NCBI RefSeq assembly: GCF_900117315.1 | Contig: NZ_LT630337.1 | Location: forward strand, 2,613,601 to 2,677,600 | Length of the DNA stretch: 64,000 nucleotides | Direction of reading: 5' to 3' | DNA from: Bacillus massilinigeriensis | GTDB lineage: Bacteria; Bacillota; Bacilli; Bacillales; Cytobacillaceae | Shown: in pieces, positions 37,609 to 46,823 of the stretch | Layout: each line of letters opens with the position of its first letter | How positions within the stretch are numbered: the stretch's first letter is position 1 | Made by a program: the position numbers and the translations under genes | The notes under the pieces: generated by a model | What the model was told of the DNA's origin: nothing | The model's input: the letters and a program-made list of their open reading frames with translations, nothing else | The model's database searches: none

Positions 37609-38064
37609 TTACTCAACAATAACAAGATTCCCAACATATTGAGCATTCCCTCTATCAGTTTGAAGATTTACCTCAATCACATACTCGCCTTTTTCTTTTG
37701 GTAAATAGAAGGAAATGTTATTAACTTCTAAATCTAACTTTTTTTCATTTTGCCAAACCGAAACACTTAATCCTTCGGTCTTAAAATCTGCGTGTTCAGA
37801 AAGCAAATCAACTTTTTCCCCTGTAATAAAGTACATTGGTTGTTGTTTTTTTGCTAACGCTAAAATATCCTCCGTTTCTTTTTCGATTGGGTTATTACCT
37901 TCTCCACGCCAATCAATATTTGCTTCTTCTAATTCCTCTGATTTCAAATTGCTGTTACTAGAAAGATTAATTGCTGGAGGGGAGAAATCATAATTTTCAC
38001 CAATACAACCTGTTAATGAAAAAACGACAAACACTCCTATAATCAAATATAAAAAAACTTTCAT
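37609..38064 (-). CDS. Lipoprotein of unknown function
   Basis: The 151-residue product has a signal peptide with lipobox SLTGC near residue 20, then an acidic Ser/Asn-rich linker and a C-terminal beta-sandwich-like portion (YLPKEKGEYVIEVNLQTDRG) that resembles an extracellular immunoglobulin-like domain. The start at 38064 is set by GAGGTGAAG. Encoded just after a broken zinc-ribbon gene, perhaps once an operon. No specific function can be given. Confidence 0.72.
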   Translation of the reverse strand: MKVFLYLIIGVFVVFSLTGCIGENYDFSPPAINLSSNSNLKSEELEEANIDWRGEGNNPIEKETEDILALAKKQQPMYFITGEKVDLLSEHADFKTEGLSVSVWQNEKKLDLEVNNISFYLPKEKGEYVIEVNLQTDRGNAQYVGNLVIVE

Positions 38065-38088
38065 ATACTTCACCTCATTCATATACTA

Positions 38089-38283
38089 CTACTCACTGAA
38101 TTCTTTGTATTCATCAATGTATAAAGTTACATAACCACAATTTGAACAAACGGCTGCTTAGGTTTTGCAATACTTTGTTAAATAGCCCTTTCCCCTTTTT
38201 ACTTATTTAATTTCGTACATACCGCCCTCAACATTAACATTACAATTTTTTATCATTTCATTTTGACATTGATTACATTTCAT
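38089..38283 (-). pseudogene. Zinc-ribbon protein broken by frameshifts
   Basis: The first frame reads MKCNQCQNEMIKN...GGMYEIK and ends at TAA after 26 codons. Continuing in shifted frames gives KKGKGLFNKVL and then AAVCSNCGYVTLYIDEYKEF to TAG at 38089. Together these form a protein of about 64 residues with two CxxC pairs, a typical zinc ribbon. One or two base changes would restore it. It could be decay or sequence error; decay is favoured because further remnants lie beside it. Confidence 0.6.
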
Positions 38284-38354
38284 TTTTATACCAACTTTTG
38301 TTATTAAACTTGGTTATTTTTTAATTCGAATAATTAATTAATGCAAGTTTACAT

Positions 38355-38501
38355 TTACATTTTCCAATAGATAAGGTCTTTGATTATATTTACAACAATT
38401 TTGCATTCATAATTCGGATAAGTGTTAGTTTCCCTAAACGTTGCAATAATACCATACCCAAATTCCGATTCCGCGTTTATTTGAACAAGATAATATAGAC
38501 A
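38355..38501 (-). pseudogene. Short open remnant with coherent protein sequence
   Basis: About 48 codons (LVQINAESEFGYGIIATFRE..., ending at TAA 38355) read like part of a protein but lack any start codon. Nothing else is visible between the zinc-ribbon remnant and the response regulator gene. Confidence 0.35.
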
Positions 38502-38584
38502 GGGTTCTACAAACTACCGATCTTAAAGTACATATACAGTAGGGAATCATCACTTCGTATCGCTTATATTGTTGAGAACTAATA

Positions 38585-39205
38585 CTATTCTTCATAATTA
38601 GGATGTATATAGCCTAATTTAATCCCTTTGGTTACGGCTTCTAAAGAAGATGACACATCCAATTTGTCAAAAATATGTTGAATATGGTTTGAAACTGTAC
38701 GTTCACTTACAAAAGCAATGGAAGCAATATCTTTACGCTTATACCCATCAGCTAGTAATTGTAGAATTTGCTTTTCGCTGTCAGTCAATTCCTCTACATA
38801 TCCGGAGGACTTTGGAAAATAAAAAGTACCTATATTAATCTCTATTAAGATTTTCAATAATTTATCTGGCATAATATTTTTATTAACAAAGCCACTTACC
38901 CCAATCTTTCTTGCTTCATGTCGATAAACGGGGAGATCATAACCTGTCAATATAACTACTTTCGTCTTACATCCACTATTAATAATGGTCTTTGCCAACT
39001 CTAAACCATCTTCATTACTTATATTACTCAAATTGATATCAATCAAAGTAATGTCAGGTCCAAACTTTTCTATTGCTGATATGACATTATCGATATCTTG
39101 TATAATAGAAAAATGATCTACTTCAGGATAATCCTCAAAGGCTATCTTCAAACTTTTTGCAAATAGAGCATGGTCATCGATTAATAAAATATTGATAGGA
39201 ATCAT
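38585..39205 (-). CDS. NarL/LuxR-type response regulator
   Basis: The 206-residue protein has a receiver domain (phospho-accepting Asp in ITLIDINLSN; DDHALF acidic pocket) and a C-terminal LuxR helix-turn-helix (TDSEKQILQLLADGYKRKDIASI...SERTVSNHIQHIFDKL). Its ATG lies within the end of the kinase gene (about 30-bp overlap), so they are co-expressed. By its position next to the ABC transporter genes it likely controls them in response to antimicrobial peptides or envelope stress. Confidence 0.88.
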   Translation of the reverse strand: MIPINILLIDDHALFAKSLKIAFEDYPEVDHFSIIQDIDNVISAIEKFGPDITLIDINLSNISNEDGLELAKTIINSGCKTKVVILTGYDLPVYRHEARKIGVSGFVNKNIMPDKLLKILIEINIGTFYFPKSSGYVEELTDSEKQILQLLADGYKRKDIASIAFVSERTVSNHIQHIFDKLDVSSSLEAVTKGIKLGYIHPNYEE

Positions 39206-40763
39206 CACCTTTCATGGGTATTTGAATACAGACACTTAAACCAGTAGAATCGTTATTCGAAATAGTCATTTCTCCGTTTAATAAGAATAATTGTTCATTG
39301 ATAGAATTAAGGCCCTTATGATGATTAGAACCATATTTTCTATATTCATTTTCCTTTAAGCCTATTCCATCATCCGATACTTTAAGTTCTACTATTTCAT
39401 TTTCCTGTTTCAATGCTACCGTTATCTGTGAGCATTGGGAGTGCTTTATTGCGTTTGTAACCAGTTCCTTTAAAATCCGATAAACAACAAGATGGTAGGG
39501 ATCAACCAAAAATAAATCTTTCTTGCAATTGAAAATAATATTTATCTCTCCATTGCCATATTTCTGCTCTAACGTTTCCAATAGATACCCATAATTTTCT
39601 TTTAGAGTTAGTGTCTTTAATAAAGTTGGATGGAATTCTTCCATTTGTTTTCGTATTGAATGATTAAGATTATCCAAAGTTTCAAAAATGATTTTTCGAA
39701 CTTTTTCTTTATCTGATTTATTTATCATATTTTTTATGGATAATATATCCTGTAAAATCTCATCGTGTAAAAAATTAGATATATCCCTTTTCAGTTCTTC
39801 TTCTTTCACCACTTGCATTACATTATGAGCATAGAAATTCTCATGGGACATTTCGGAATTTTCATTTTTGAAAAGAGTGCCTTGCAGGTCTTTATACATT
39901 AATATAAACCGAAGTAATACTATCAAAAGAATCATGTGAATGATGATAAAATAGCTTATTACATTGAATTGAAGTAACAATCCAAGAGAAATAATGTTAC
40001 TTAAAGCGAAAAGGCACATCACAATAAGATTTGTTTTCTTAAATGGAGGATATGCTCCCACAACTCCTTTGTTTTTAAAAGCAATAGAATGAATACTAAA
40101 TAAAGGGAAAACAATTATGATATACCATCCAAAATTACTAAGATATTCCGACTTGTCTGCAAAAGCAAAGGCGTATCCAATAAATGAAATAAAAATAATG
40201 AGACCTGTTTTAAGAAAATGCCTTTTTTCACTAGTTAAGACAAAAGCAATTCGTTTTCTATGTTTCAAAAATAAAAAGGTAATACAACCAGAACTCAAAA
40301 TCCACTGAAGTAGGAAAAGTACAGCAAACAGTCTTTCATTTATCAGAAAGGATATTAACGTCAACAGACATACTATTGTTAAAGTCCAGTCTGTTGTCTT
40401 TTTATATGTATAGGTTGTGTCCTGAAAAAAGAAATTGAGCAAAAATTGAATGGATTTATACAGGATCACAACGCTAAGTAATGTGCTTAGTGTGTAAAAA
40501 GTGCTGCTTTCGTCCAATAAAAATAAAAATTGCCATGCTACCAAAGATAATAAATTTGTAAATCTTGATAGGGTAATATTCCCTTTTATATTTTTGAAAC
40601 TAATATATGCTCCATCAACGATAATTAAGGATACAATGATTAATGGTATTAACTTTTCCGTTCCCGTAATGATGTTAATTGTATATTGATAACATAAATA
40701 CAAGATAACTAGAATTTGATTAAGCAAAATAAAAATTTGCTTTTTCTCATAGGACTTTTTCAT
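39174..40763 (-). CDS. Membrane sensor histidine kinase, HisKA_3 (DesK/NarL) class
   Basis: The 529-residue protein has about eight membrane helices in its N-terminal 300 residues and no large external loop. The phospho-accepting histidine is in NFLHDEILQDILS, followed by an ATPase domain with KELVTNAIKHS (N box) and VSDDGIGL (G box). The start at 40763 has AGAGGT. BceAB-type transporters usually pair with BceS kinases of the OmpR system; here the class differs. It overlaps the regulator gene. Confidence 0.87.
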   Translation of the reverse strand: MKKSYEKKQIFILLNQILVILYLCYQYTINIITGTEKLIPLIIVSLIIVDGAYISFKNIKGNITLSRFTNLLSLVAWQFLFLLDESSTFYTLSTLLSVVILYKSIQFLLNFFFQDTTYTYKKTTDWTLTIVCLLTLISFLINERLFAVLFLLQWILSSGCITFLFLKHRKRIAFVLTSEKRHFLKTGLIIFISFIGYAFAFADKSEYLSNFGWYIIIVFPLFSIHSIAFKNKGVVGAYPPFKKTNLIVMCLFALSNIISLGLLLQFNVISYFIIIHMILLIVLLRFILMYKDLQGTLFKNENSEMSHENFYAHNVMQVVKEEELKRDISNFLHDEILQDILSIKNMINKSDKEKVRKIIFETLDNLNHSIRKQMEEFHPTLLKTLTLKENYGYLLETLEQKYGNGEINIIFNCKKDLFLVDPYHLVVYRILKELVTNAIKHSQCSQITVALKQENEIVELKVSDDGIGLKENEYRKYGSNHHKGLNSINEQLFLLNGEMTISNNDSTGLSVCIQIPMKGDDSYQYFINR

Positions 40764-40860
40764 AATCGTATTACCTCTATTCACTTTCTAAAATCATTAT
40801 ACAATCAATTTTTTAAAAAAGCTGATGCACATTCTCTGTCCATCAGCAACTTCCTTAACT

Positions 40861-42852
40861 CTAATTTGTAAAAATAATTTTATAACAAGCTCTTTTTGTT
40901 ACCATATAATAAACGATGTAAACAAGGGTAAAAATAAGCACTGCTATCAATATAGGAAGTATAAAGGCACTATTTCTTCCTAGCAGATCATCCATTAGAG
41001 CTGATTTGTAGGCTATTAAAGCAAAAATACTATGTGTGACACCTAAAACATATGGAATGCTAAACAAAGCCAAAATCTGTTTACTAATTATTTTCTTCAT
41101 CATTTTTTTGTTATAACCCATCCGTTTTAAAATCGTAAAATCATCTTTATCCGACATCATACTAGAAATATTGTGGAAGTAGAGTATACTTCCCGTTGCA
41201 ATAAAAAAGATAATGGTAACAAAGATAATCAGCAAAAAAAGTGAACTGTTCTCTTGTATAATGACTTCATTTCTTTGATAACTACTTGCAAAATAAGGAT
41301 CATCTTTAAATAGTGGTACTAAGTTTTCATAAACCTCTTTGTTATCCCTCATATTCTGTCCGTCAATACTCATTATCGTTTTTTCGGGAAGCCCAAAAGT
41401 CTTAATTTCTTGATAAAGAGTATCTGAGATAATTAGCGTTGCAATGCTATTTGCAAACCCTATTGGATTTAATAATGTTGTATCTTTTATATTCACTTCT
41501 ACGTTATGATCAGATGATAGATTTAAAGTATAGATATTACCTTGATCCGGATTCCCTTCTTCCGGCCGATATTTAACTAATACTGCCTCATCATCTTTCA
41601 GCTTTTCGAATTTGGCATCTTTTCCTTGAAGCTCCATAAGTTCTTTATAATCTGATTCGGAAATCAAATCAAAACCCGGTACTATCTTTGCGTTGTTCCC
41701 ATCCTGTACTTCCTTTGCCTTATATTCGGAAGGTAAATTGTCCGAAAGGGATGTTACTTGTATAATAGTTGTTTCGCTGTGCTTCATATTTTCAACACTA
41801 TTCGTCCCCTTCACTATTTCAATTGCCTTATTAGCCATATCTTCATCTTCTACTGGAAATTCAATAGCTGATGGTATAATACGTTCTGTAGCTGCTACTG
41901 GGTAATAAACAGAAAGCACAGTTGAACCAAAAATTGATAGAGTACTGGCAGCTAATAAGGTTAATAAAATTAAAGTCTTGGCCTTTGATCGGATTTTATA
42001 TTTGAAATTTGGAAGGATAATGATATTCATTTCCTTGTAAAGCCAGCTTTTTCTTTGCTCTAATTTATGGATCGCAAAAGGTAAAAATGAATGGATAAAG
42101 AAAATAGTTCCAACTACTACTGTTAACATAGTCAAAAGTGCAATTGGTGAAAATCCAATCGTTGTCCATAATGATTCTTTGCCTCTTGTAATATCAAAAG
42201 ATAATAGATATCCAATAATCATGAACAACAATCCCATAACGGAAAGACTCATCCTGATTTTTATTTTCTTTTCCTCGCTTTTTTCCATGCGAACCAAAGT
42301 TAAAACAGAGCTTTTTCGAAGGACAAACCAATTTGAAAAAAACAATACAACTAACACAGCCAGTACAAAAGTTAAAGTAAAAAGAATTGCGTCATAATTA
42401 AATAGTGGAATTGCTGATGTTTCAATTTGTAATTTTAACGCCCTGACAATGACCTCAACAATGCCTTTATGAAGAATAGCACCCATTACAACTCCTGCAA
42501 GTAGTGAGCCTAAGCAAATTAATATATTCTCAATAGTTAATAACCTTAACATACTTGATTTTCTATACCCTAAAAGAGAGTAAACTCCAAGTTCTTTCAT
42601 CCGCCTTTTCATGAAGAAAGTGTTTGAATAGGACATATAGAATAATACAAATGCCATAACGAAAATAGCAACCGTTCTCGACATGGTTTCCACTCTGCCA
42701 TCAGAGGATATTTTCTCCATAATAACATCGTTCATTGCAAAAGAAATAAAGGAGAAAAACACCATTAATACAAATGCAACAGAAGCAAAGTAAAGGGAAT
42801 AGAAAGAAAAATTCTTTTTCAAATTTTTATAAGCTATTGTTAATAATCCCAT
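40861..42852 (-). CDS. BceB-like FtsX-family ABC transporter permease
   Basis: The 663-residue permease has ten predicted spans: FtsX domains with SYSNTFFMKRRMKELGVYSLLG, and a large extracellular domain (about residues 310-530) between spans seven and eight. This layout is typical of BceB-type transporters that protect against lipid-II-binding peptides (bacitracin, lantibiotics). It lies 13 bp downstream of the ATPase gene. Specificity cannot be read from the sequence. Confidence 0.88.
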   Translation of the reverse strand: MGLLTIAYKNLKKNFSFYSLYFASVAFVLMVFFSFISFAMNDVIMEKISSDGRVETMSRTVAIFVMAFVLFYMSYSNTFFMKRRMKELGVYSLLGYRKSSMLRLLTIENILICLGSLLAGVVMGAILHKGIVEVIVRALKLQIETSAIPLFNYDAILFTLTFVLAVLVVLFFSNWFVLRKSSVLTLVRMEKSEEKKIKIRMSLSVMGLLFMIIGYLLSFDITRGKESLWTTIGFSPIALLTMLTVVVGTIFFIHSFLPFAIHKLEQRKSWLYKEMNIIILPNFKYKIRSKAKTLILLTLLAASTLSIFGSTVLSVYYPVAATERIIPSAIEFPVEDEDMANKAIEIVKGTNSVENMKHSETTIIQVTSLSDNLPSEYKAKEVQDGNNAKIVPGFDLISESDYKELMELQGKDAKFEKLKDDEAVLVKYRPEEGNPDQGNIYTLNLSSDHNVEVNIKDTTLLNPIGFANSIATLIISDTLYQEIKTFGLPEKTIMSIDGQNMRDNKEVYENLVPLFKDDPYFASSYQRNEVIIQENSSLFLLIIFVTIIFFIATGSILYFHNISSMMSDKDDFTILKRMGYNKKMMKKIISKQILALFSIPYVLGVTHSIFALIAYKSALMDDLLGRNSAFILPILIAVLIFTLVYIVYYMVTKRACYKIIFTN

Positions 42853-42865
42853 TTATAAGATCCTC

Positions 42866-43618
42866 CTATTCATTGTTGACCTCAATTCTAGTAACTTCAT
42901 CTAATATTTCCTGAAAGAATATATTCCTCTTCCGACCATTTCTCTTTAATTCATTTATGATATTTCCGTCTCTAAACATAAGGATTCGGCTTGAGAAACT
43001 GGCTGTGTAAGCATCATGTGTCACCATTAAAATGGTGGTATCCAGTTCCTCATTAACCTCTTTTAATTTGTGTAATAATGCTGTTGCAGATTTTGAATCT
43101 AATGCACCAGTCGGTTCATCTGCAAATAGAATTGAAGGCTCTTTAATTATGGCTCTAGCTGCAGCTACTCTTTGCTTTTGCCCACCAGAAAGTTGATTAG
43201 GATACTTCGATAGTTGTTCTTTTATTCCGAAGCGATCTGCTAAACTATTTATGGACGACTCAATTTCTATTGGAGATTTTTTCAATAATGTAAGAGGAAC
43301 AGCGATATTTTCCTTAACTGTTAAACTATCTAATAAAAAATATTCTTGAAAAATAAAACCTAAATGTCTTTTCCTAAAATCAGCAGCTTTTTTTTCATTC
43401 AGTTTATTAATGTTCACTCCATTGATTACAATATCGCCACTTGTTGCCCTATCAATAGTTGATAGAATATTTAGCAATGTAGTCTTTCCCGAACCTGAAG
43501 CTCCCATAATTCCAACAAATTCACCAGCTTCAATATCAAGTGACACATTATTAAGCCCAGCCACCTGATTTTTGTTATAATTTTTAATTACATTTCTTGC
43601 GGATAATAATGGTTTCAA
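42866..43618 (-). CDS. BceA-like ABC transporter ATPase
   Basis: The ATPase has Walker A GASGSGKTT, signature LSGGQKQR, Walker B ILFADEPTGALD, and switch histidine VTHD. It belongs to the MacB/BceA class paired with FtsX permeases. The start is set at a TTG (43618), eight bases after AAAGGGG; an ATG at 43636 is in frame but lacks a ribosome site. It is first in the transporter pair, with the kinase/regulator genes downstream, which together form a detoxification and sensing module. Confidence 0.87.
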   Translation of the reverse strand: MKPLLSARNVIKNYNKNQVAGLNNVSLDIEAGEFVGIMGASGSGKTTLLNILSTIDRATSGDIVINGVNINKLNEKKAADFRKRHLGFIFQEYFLLDSLTVKENIAVPLTLLKKSPIEIESSINSLADRFGIKEQLSKYPNQLSGGQKQRVAAARAIIKEPSILFADEPTGALDSKSATALLHKLKEVNEELDTTILMVTHDAYTASFSSRILMFRDGNIINELKRNGRKRNIFFQEILDEVTRIEVNNE

Positions 43619-43760
43619 TTCAATTACCCCTTTCATGTGTTTACACGATTAGTTTAAAACTTATACTTGAAAGGGGCATGAGTAAAAAACGCAATTCTCA
43701 ACCAACTATAAGTGTTAGTATTAGGACTACATATTTACAGCACTAAGGATATCTCAATAT

Positions 43761-43807
43761 AAAAAAGCTCAATTTCTCGATTTTAATACTGAGAAATTGA
43801 GCTTTTT
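43761..43807. terminator. Bidirectional terminator
   Basis: A perfect 17-bp stem (AAAAAGCTCAATTTCTC and its complement) with a 12-base loop and A/T ends, between the ABC transporter and small membrane genes. Confidence 0.9.
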
Positions 43808-43858
43808 CATTACTCTATAAATGCGCCCTATAGTTGAATATGAAATTACATTATCTAA

Positions 43859-44047
43859 TCAGAAATACTCTGTACTTAAACCAAGATATATCAATACCGA
43901 AACAACAATAAAACCAAAAAAGAATAAGCCTTTATTAAATGCAGACCAATTTTTCATCCATCCCCATCTTTTTTTATCGGTATCAAACCAAAAGTAGTCG
44001 GCGAGGACAGCTAATATAATTATTATGAGTGGTATAGCAAAGCTCAT
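43859..44047 (-). CDS. Small two-span membrane protein
   Basis: The 62-residue product has two membrane helices (about 3-20 and 40-58) separated by DTDKKRWGWMKNWSAF. AAGGAGG lies 7 bases before the ATG. It follows a similar small gene (44084-44251) by 36 bp. Together with that gene it may be an immunity or accessory peptide unit, but I recognise neither. Confidence 0.65.
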   Translation of the reverse strand: MSFAIPLIIIILAVLADYFWFDTDKKRWGWMKNWSAFNKGLFFFGFIVVSVLIYLGLSTEYF

Positions 44048-44083
44048 TAATATCCCTCCTTGTATTTGTAAACAAATACGTAA

Positions 44084-44251
44084 TTAGTAAGAATAAGCAC
44101 CTGTTAACTCAGAGAAGAATGCACTAAAACTGCTCCCCAATATAGGAAACTCATTGTAAAATGTAGTTAGTGCTTTTGGTAATCTGCTGTAAAAATATAT
44201 TAATGCTAGTCCTATTAGTATGTGTATGAAAACAAAAAGGATAATACTCAT
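44084..44251 (-). CDS. Small single-span membrane protein
   Basis: The 55-residue product begins MSIILFVFIHILIGLALIYF, a single N-terminal helix, and ends in a polar tail. The ATG at 44251 has GAGGTGAG 4 bases upstream; a longer in-frame opening to 44356 lacks one. Paired with 43859-44047. Function unknown. The next 276 bp to topB hold only short unconvincing frames. Confidence 0.62.
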   Translation of the reverse strand: MSIILFVFIHILIGLALIYFYSRLPKALTTFYNEFPILGSSFSAFFSELTGAYSY

Positions 44252-44527
44252 ATACTCACCTCTAAATAAAATTATACCATTTTTACCCAATTTAGAATAT
44301 AAGAGCTTCTTCAAGAATATGGCCATATGCGGAGGGACTGATTTTATGAATATCAATCAAATTTGTATTACAACTATAACATATTTGATTCCCAATACTA
44401 TGTTTTCTGTCTTCTATAATCAGAAGGTTTAAAGTGGTAAAAAGTATGTCAGGATGCTGCAACCATTATAAAAAAGAGAAAAGCAAATGAATAACACATT
44501 CGTATTCCACTTTAGATTCTAATCATA

Positions 44528-46714
44528 TTAATTTTCACTTTTAATCTTTTGCTTTTCAGGAAACTCCATCTTCCAACTAAAATATTCGTTATCAGGATTT
44601 TTTTCATATCGTAAATTAGCATCAAATTTATTGCCTTTTTTACTCGTTAATCCTTTAACCAAAACGAATCCATTTTTTAAAAGGCTTTTTACCATTGTTT
44701 TTGTTGGTTTCTTTTTCATTGATGCTAAGTATTTATCATTTTTCCAAATAACAAATTTACAGCCATTTTTCCAGTTACTACATCCAAAGCCTTTCTGACC
44801 TTCAATAATTCCATGCCCACAAAGAGGACATTTTCCAAGAACCTCAATGGTTTTCTTTTCGTTTGATACTTCATTAATAATGATGTCTTTTTCATTTTTA
44901 ATTGTTTTAACAGCATTTGTTGTAAAATCAAAAATTAAATTCAAGAAACTTTCCTTAGTAAACCTTTGCTTTTCAATATCAGACAATGTTTTTTCCAATC
45001 TACCAGTGAATTCTAAATCAAACAAATCCTTTACTGGAAATGTTTCAACTAATTTTCTTCCTAGTTCCGTACAAATCAAGTTTTTATTTTGAGTAGTAAT
45101 ATAGCCGACATCTTTTAACTTTTTTATTGTTTCGGCTCTTGTAGCTGGCGTACCAATGCTATAACCACTTAAAATGGCAGCCATCATTTCCTCACTGTCT
45201 TCAACCTCTTTGTCTTTACCCTTGCCGCATGTTTCCATTACTCTTAATAATGTTTTTTCTGTATGATGCTTTGGTGGTTTCGTCACGTGAGAAGTCAATT
45301 TATGATCTATAATACTAACAATCTCATCAATATTTACTAGAGGCAGGATAGTATCCTTAGATTCAATTTTCTCTACCTTTTTCCATCCCTCAACCAACTG
45401 TACTTTTCCTTTTGATATAAACAGACCTTTAATTTCATCAGAATTAACTTTAGTCATTATTTTCGTTTCCTCATGTTCGGCAATCGGCATAAACTGCATA
45501 ATAAAGCGATTTTTGACTGCATTATAAACAATTGCTTCATCCCCTGATAAGGATTTAGGAATTAAATACGTTGGAGTAATCGCACTGTGACTTTCTACTT
45601 TAGAATTATCAAAAACCCGTTTCTTTTTCGCAAATGTAATTTCATTTTCATATGGCAGTCCTTTTTTTAGGTTGTTAAGTACCTTAGCTGCCTTATCCAC
45701 TAAACTTTCTTCCAATACTACACTGGCAGTACGTGGATACGTAATATATTTCTTTTCATATAGAGATTGAGCCACTTTCAGGACTTTATCAGAAGTCCAG
45801 CCTTTATATTTACTTGTTATAAAACCTTGTAAATTCGAAAGGTTAAATAAATATGGGGGATATTCTTTTTTAAGTTCAACTTTTTTATCTAAGATTGTGG
45901 CTGATTGATTAATTAGAGCTTGTTGGATTAATTCCAAAGTTGCTTTATTCTTAAATTTTTCCTCTTCATCTTCCACATATGTCCCTTCGTACTCTTTACC
46001 ATCTTTTGTTTTAAATGTAGCAGCTAATTTAAAATAATCTTCAGGCACAAAGTTTTCAATTTCTTTATCACGATCATAAATAATTTTTAACGTTGGAAGT
46101 AGAACTCTTCCAATGTTCAATGCCTTTCCAGAACCCTTCTGATACTTCAATGTGGCCACAGATGTTAAATTAATGCCAATGACCCAATCAGCCCACTGAC
46201 GACCAATACCAGCGTCTAGAAGGGGTCTCATTTCCGTATTCGGCTTTAAGTTTTGAAGTCCTTTTAACACTTCATCTGGAGTCCATTCGTTCAGTAATAA
46301 GCGATAAACTTGTTTTTTTGTCTTGAGATTATAAATAATCGTATCCCCAATAACTTGTCCTTCACGATCATAATCAGTAGCCGAGATTACTGTTTCTACA
46401 TCATTTCGTTTGATTACGTTGTATATAATTTTTAACTGCTTTTTAGCACCAAGATCTTCTTTGTCTTTATTGCGAGGATCGCTTTTTACTTTGTATCGAA
46501 AATTGGAAGGAATAAAAGGGAAGTTTTCCATTCTCCATTTCGCCATTCCCTCATCATAATCCTTCGCATCATAAAGTTGTAATAAATGTCCAAAAGCCCA
46601 AGTAACAATATAATCATTTCCTTCAAAGTACCCATCTTTTCTATTTTTTATATTTAACGCATCCGCAATGTTTTTTGCGACGGATGGCTTTTCTGAAATA
46701 ATTACACTAACCAC
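44528..46714 (-). CDS. topB: Element-borne DNA topoisomerase III (type IA)
   Basis: This complete 728-residue enzyme has the TOPRIM start ISEKPSVAKNIADAL, the ATDYDREGQ acidic motif, the catalytic tyrosine in YITYPRTAS and a zinc-ribbon C-terminus (CPLCGHG...CSNWKNGC). It belongs to a subtype also common on plasmids and conjugative elements, different from the interrupted gene. The start is GTG with AATGGAGGT 6 bases upstream. It is the last gene at the element's right end, in the same direction as the severed topB. The segment equivalent to the insertion site reads NIGRVLLPTL, and the core GTGCAA is not present there. Confidence 0.93.
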   Translation of the reverse strand: MVSVIISEKPSVAKNIADALNIKNRKDGYFEGNDYIVTWAFGHLLQLYDAKDYDEGMAKWRMENFPFIPSNFRYKVKSDPRNKDKEDLGAKKQLKIIYNVIKRNDVETVISATDYDREGQVIGDTIIYNLKTKKQVYRLLLNEWTPDEVLKGLQNLKPNTEMRPLLDAGIGRQWADWVIGINLTSVATLKYQKGSGKALNIGRVLLPTLKIIYDRDKEIENFVPEDYFKLAATFKTKDGKEYEGTYVEDEEEKFKNKATLELIQQALINQSATILDKKVELKKEYPPYLFNLSNLQGFITSKYKGWTSDKVLKVAQSLYEKKYITYPRTASVVLEESLVDKAAKVLNNLKKGLPYENEITFAKKKRVFDNSKVESHSAITPTYLIPKSLSGDEAIVYNAVKNRFIMQFMPIAEHEETKIMTKVNSDEIKGLFISKGKVQLVEGWKKVEKIESKDTILPLVNIDEIVSIIDHKLTSHVTKPPKHHTEKTLLRVMETCGKGKDKEVEDSEEMMAAILSGYSIGTPATRAETIKKLKDVGYITTQNKNLICTELGRKLVETFPVKDLFDLEFTGRLEKTLSDIEKQRFTKESFLNLIFDFTTNAVKTIKNEKDIIINEVSNEKKTIEVLGKCPLCGHGIIEGQKGFGCSNWKNGCKFVIWKNDKYLASMKKKPTKTMVKSLLKNGFVLVKGLTSKKGNKFDANLRYEKNPDNEYFSWKMEFPEKQKIKSEN

Positions 46715-46780
46715 TATTATACCTCCATTTACCCTCTTTTCGGGGAGGGAGTCCCATGTATTTTTACATAGAAATTAAAT

Positions 46781-46802
46781 CCGCCCAAATAAAATTGGGT
46801 GG
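46781..46802. other. Hairpin between severed topB and element topB
   Basis: CCGCCCAA-ATAAAA-TTGGGTGG forms an 8-bp stem with one G-T pair. It may act as a weak attenuator for readthrough from the host promoter. Confidence 0.4.
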
Positions 46803-46823
46803 AATTCGTACAAGCTATATATA

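Noticed and set aside
44220-44527. Short plus-strand frames, including a 28-codon frame at 44346 with GGAGGG and an SEC-C-like SGKKY string
   Set aside because: They are too short, do not join in one frame and show no consistent family.
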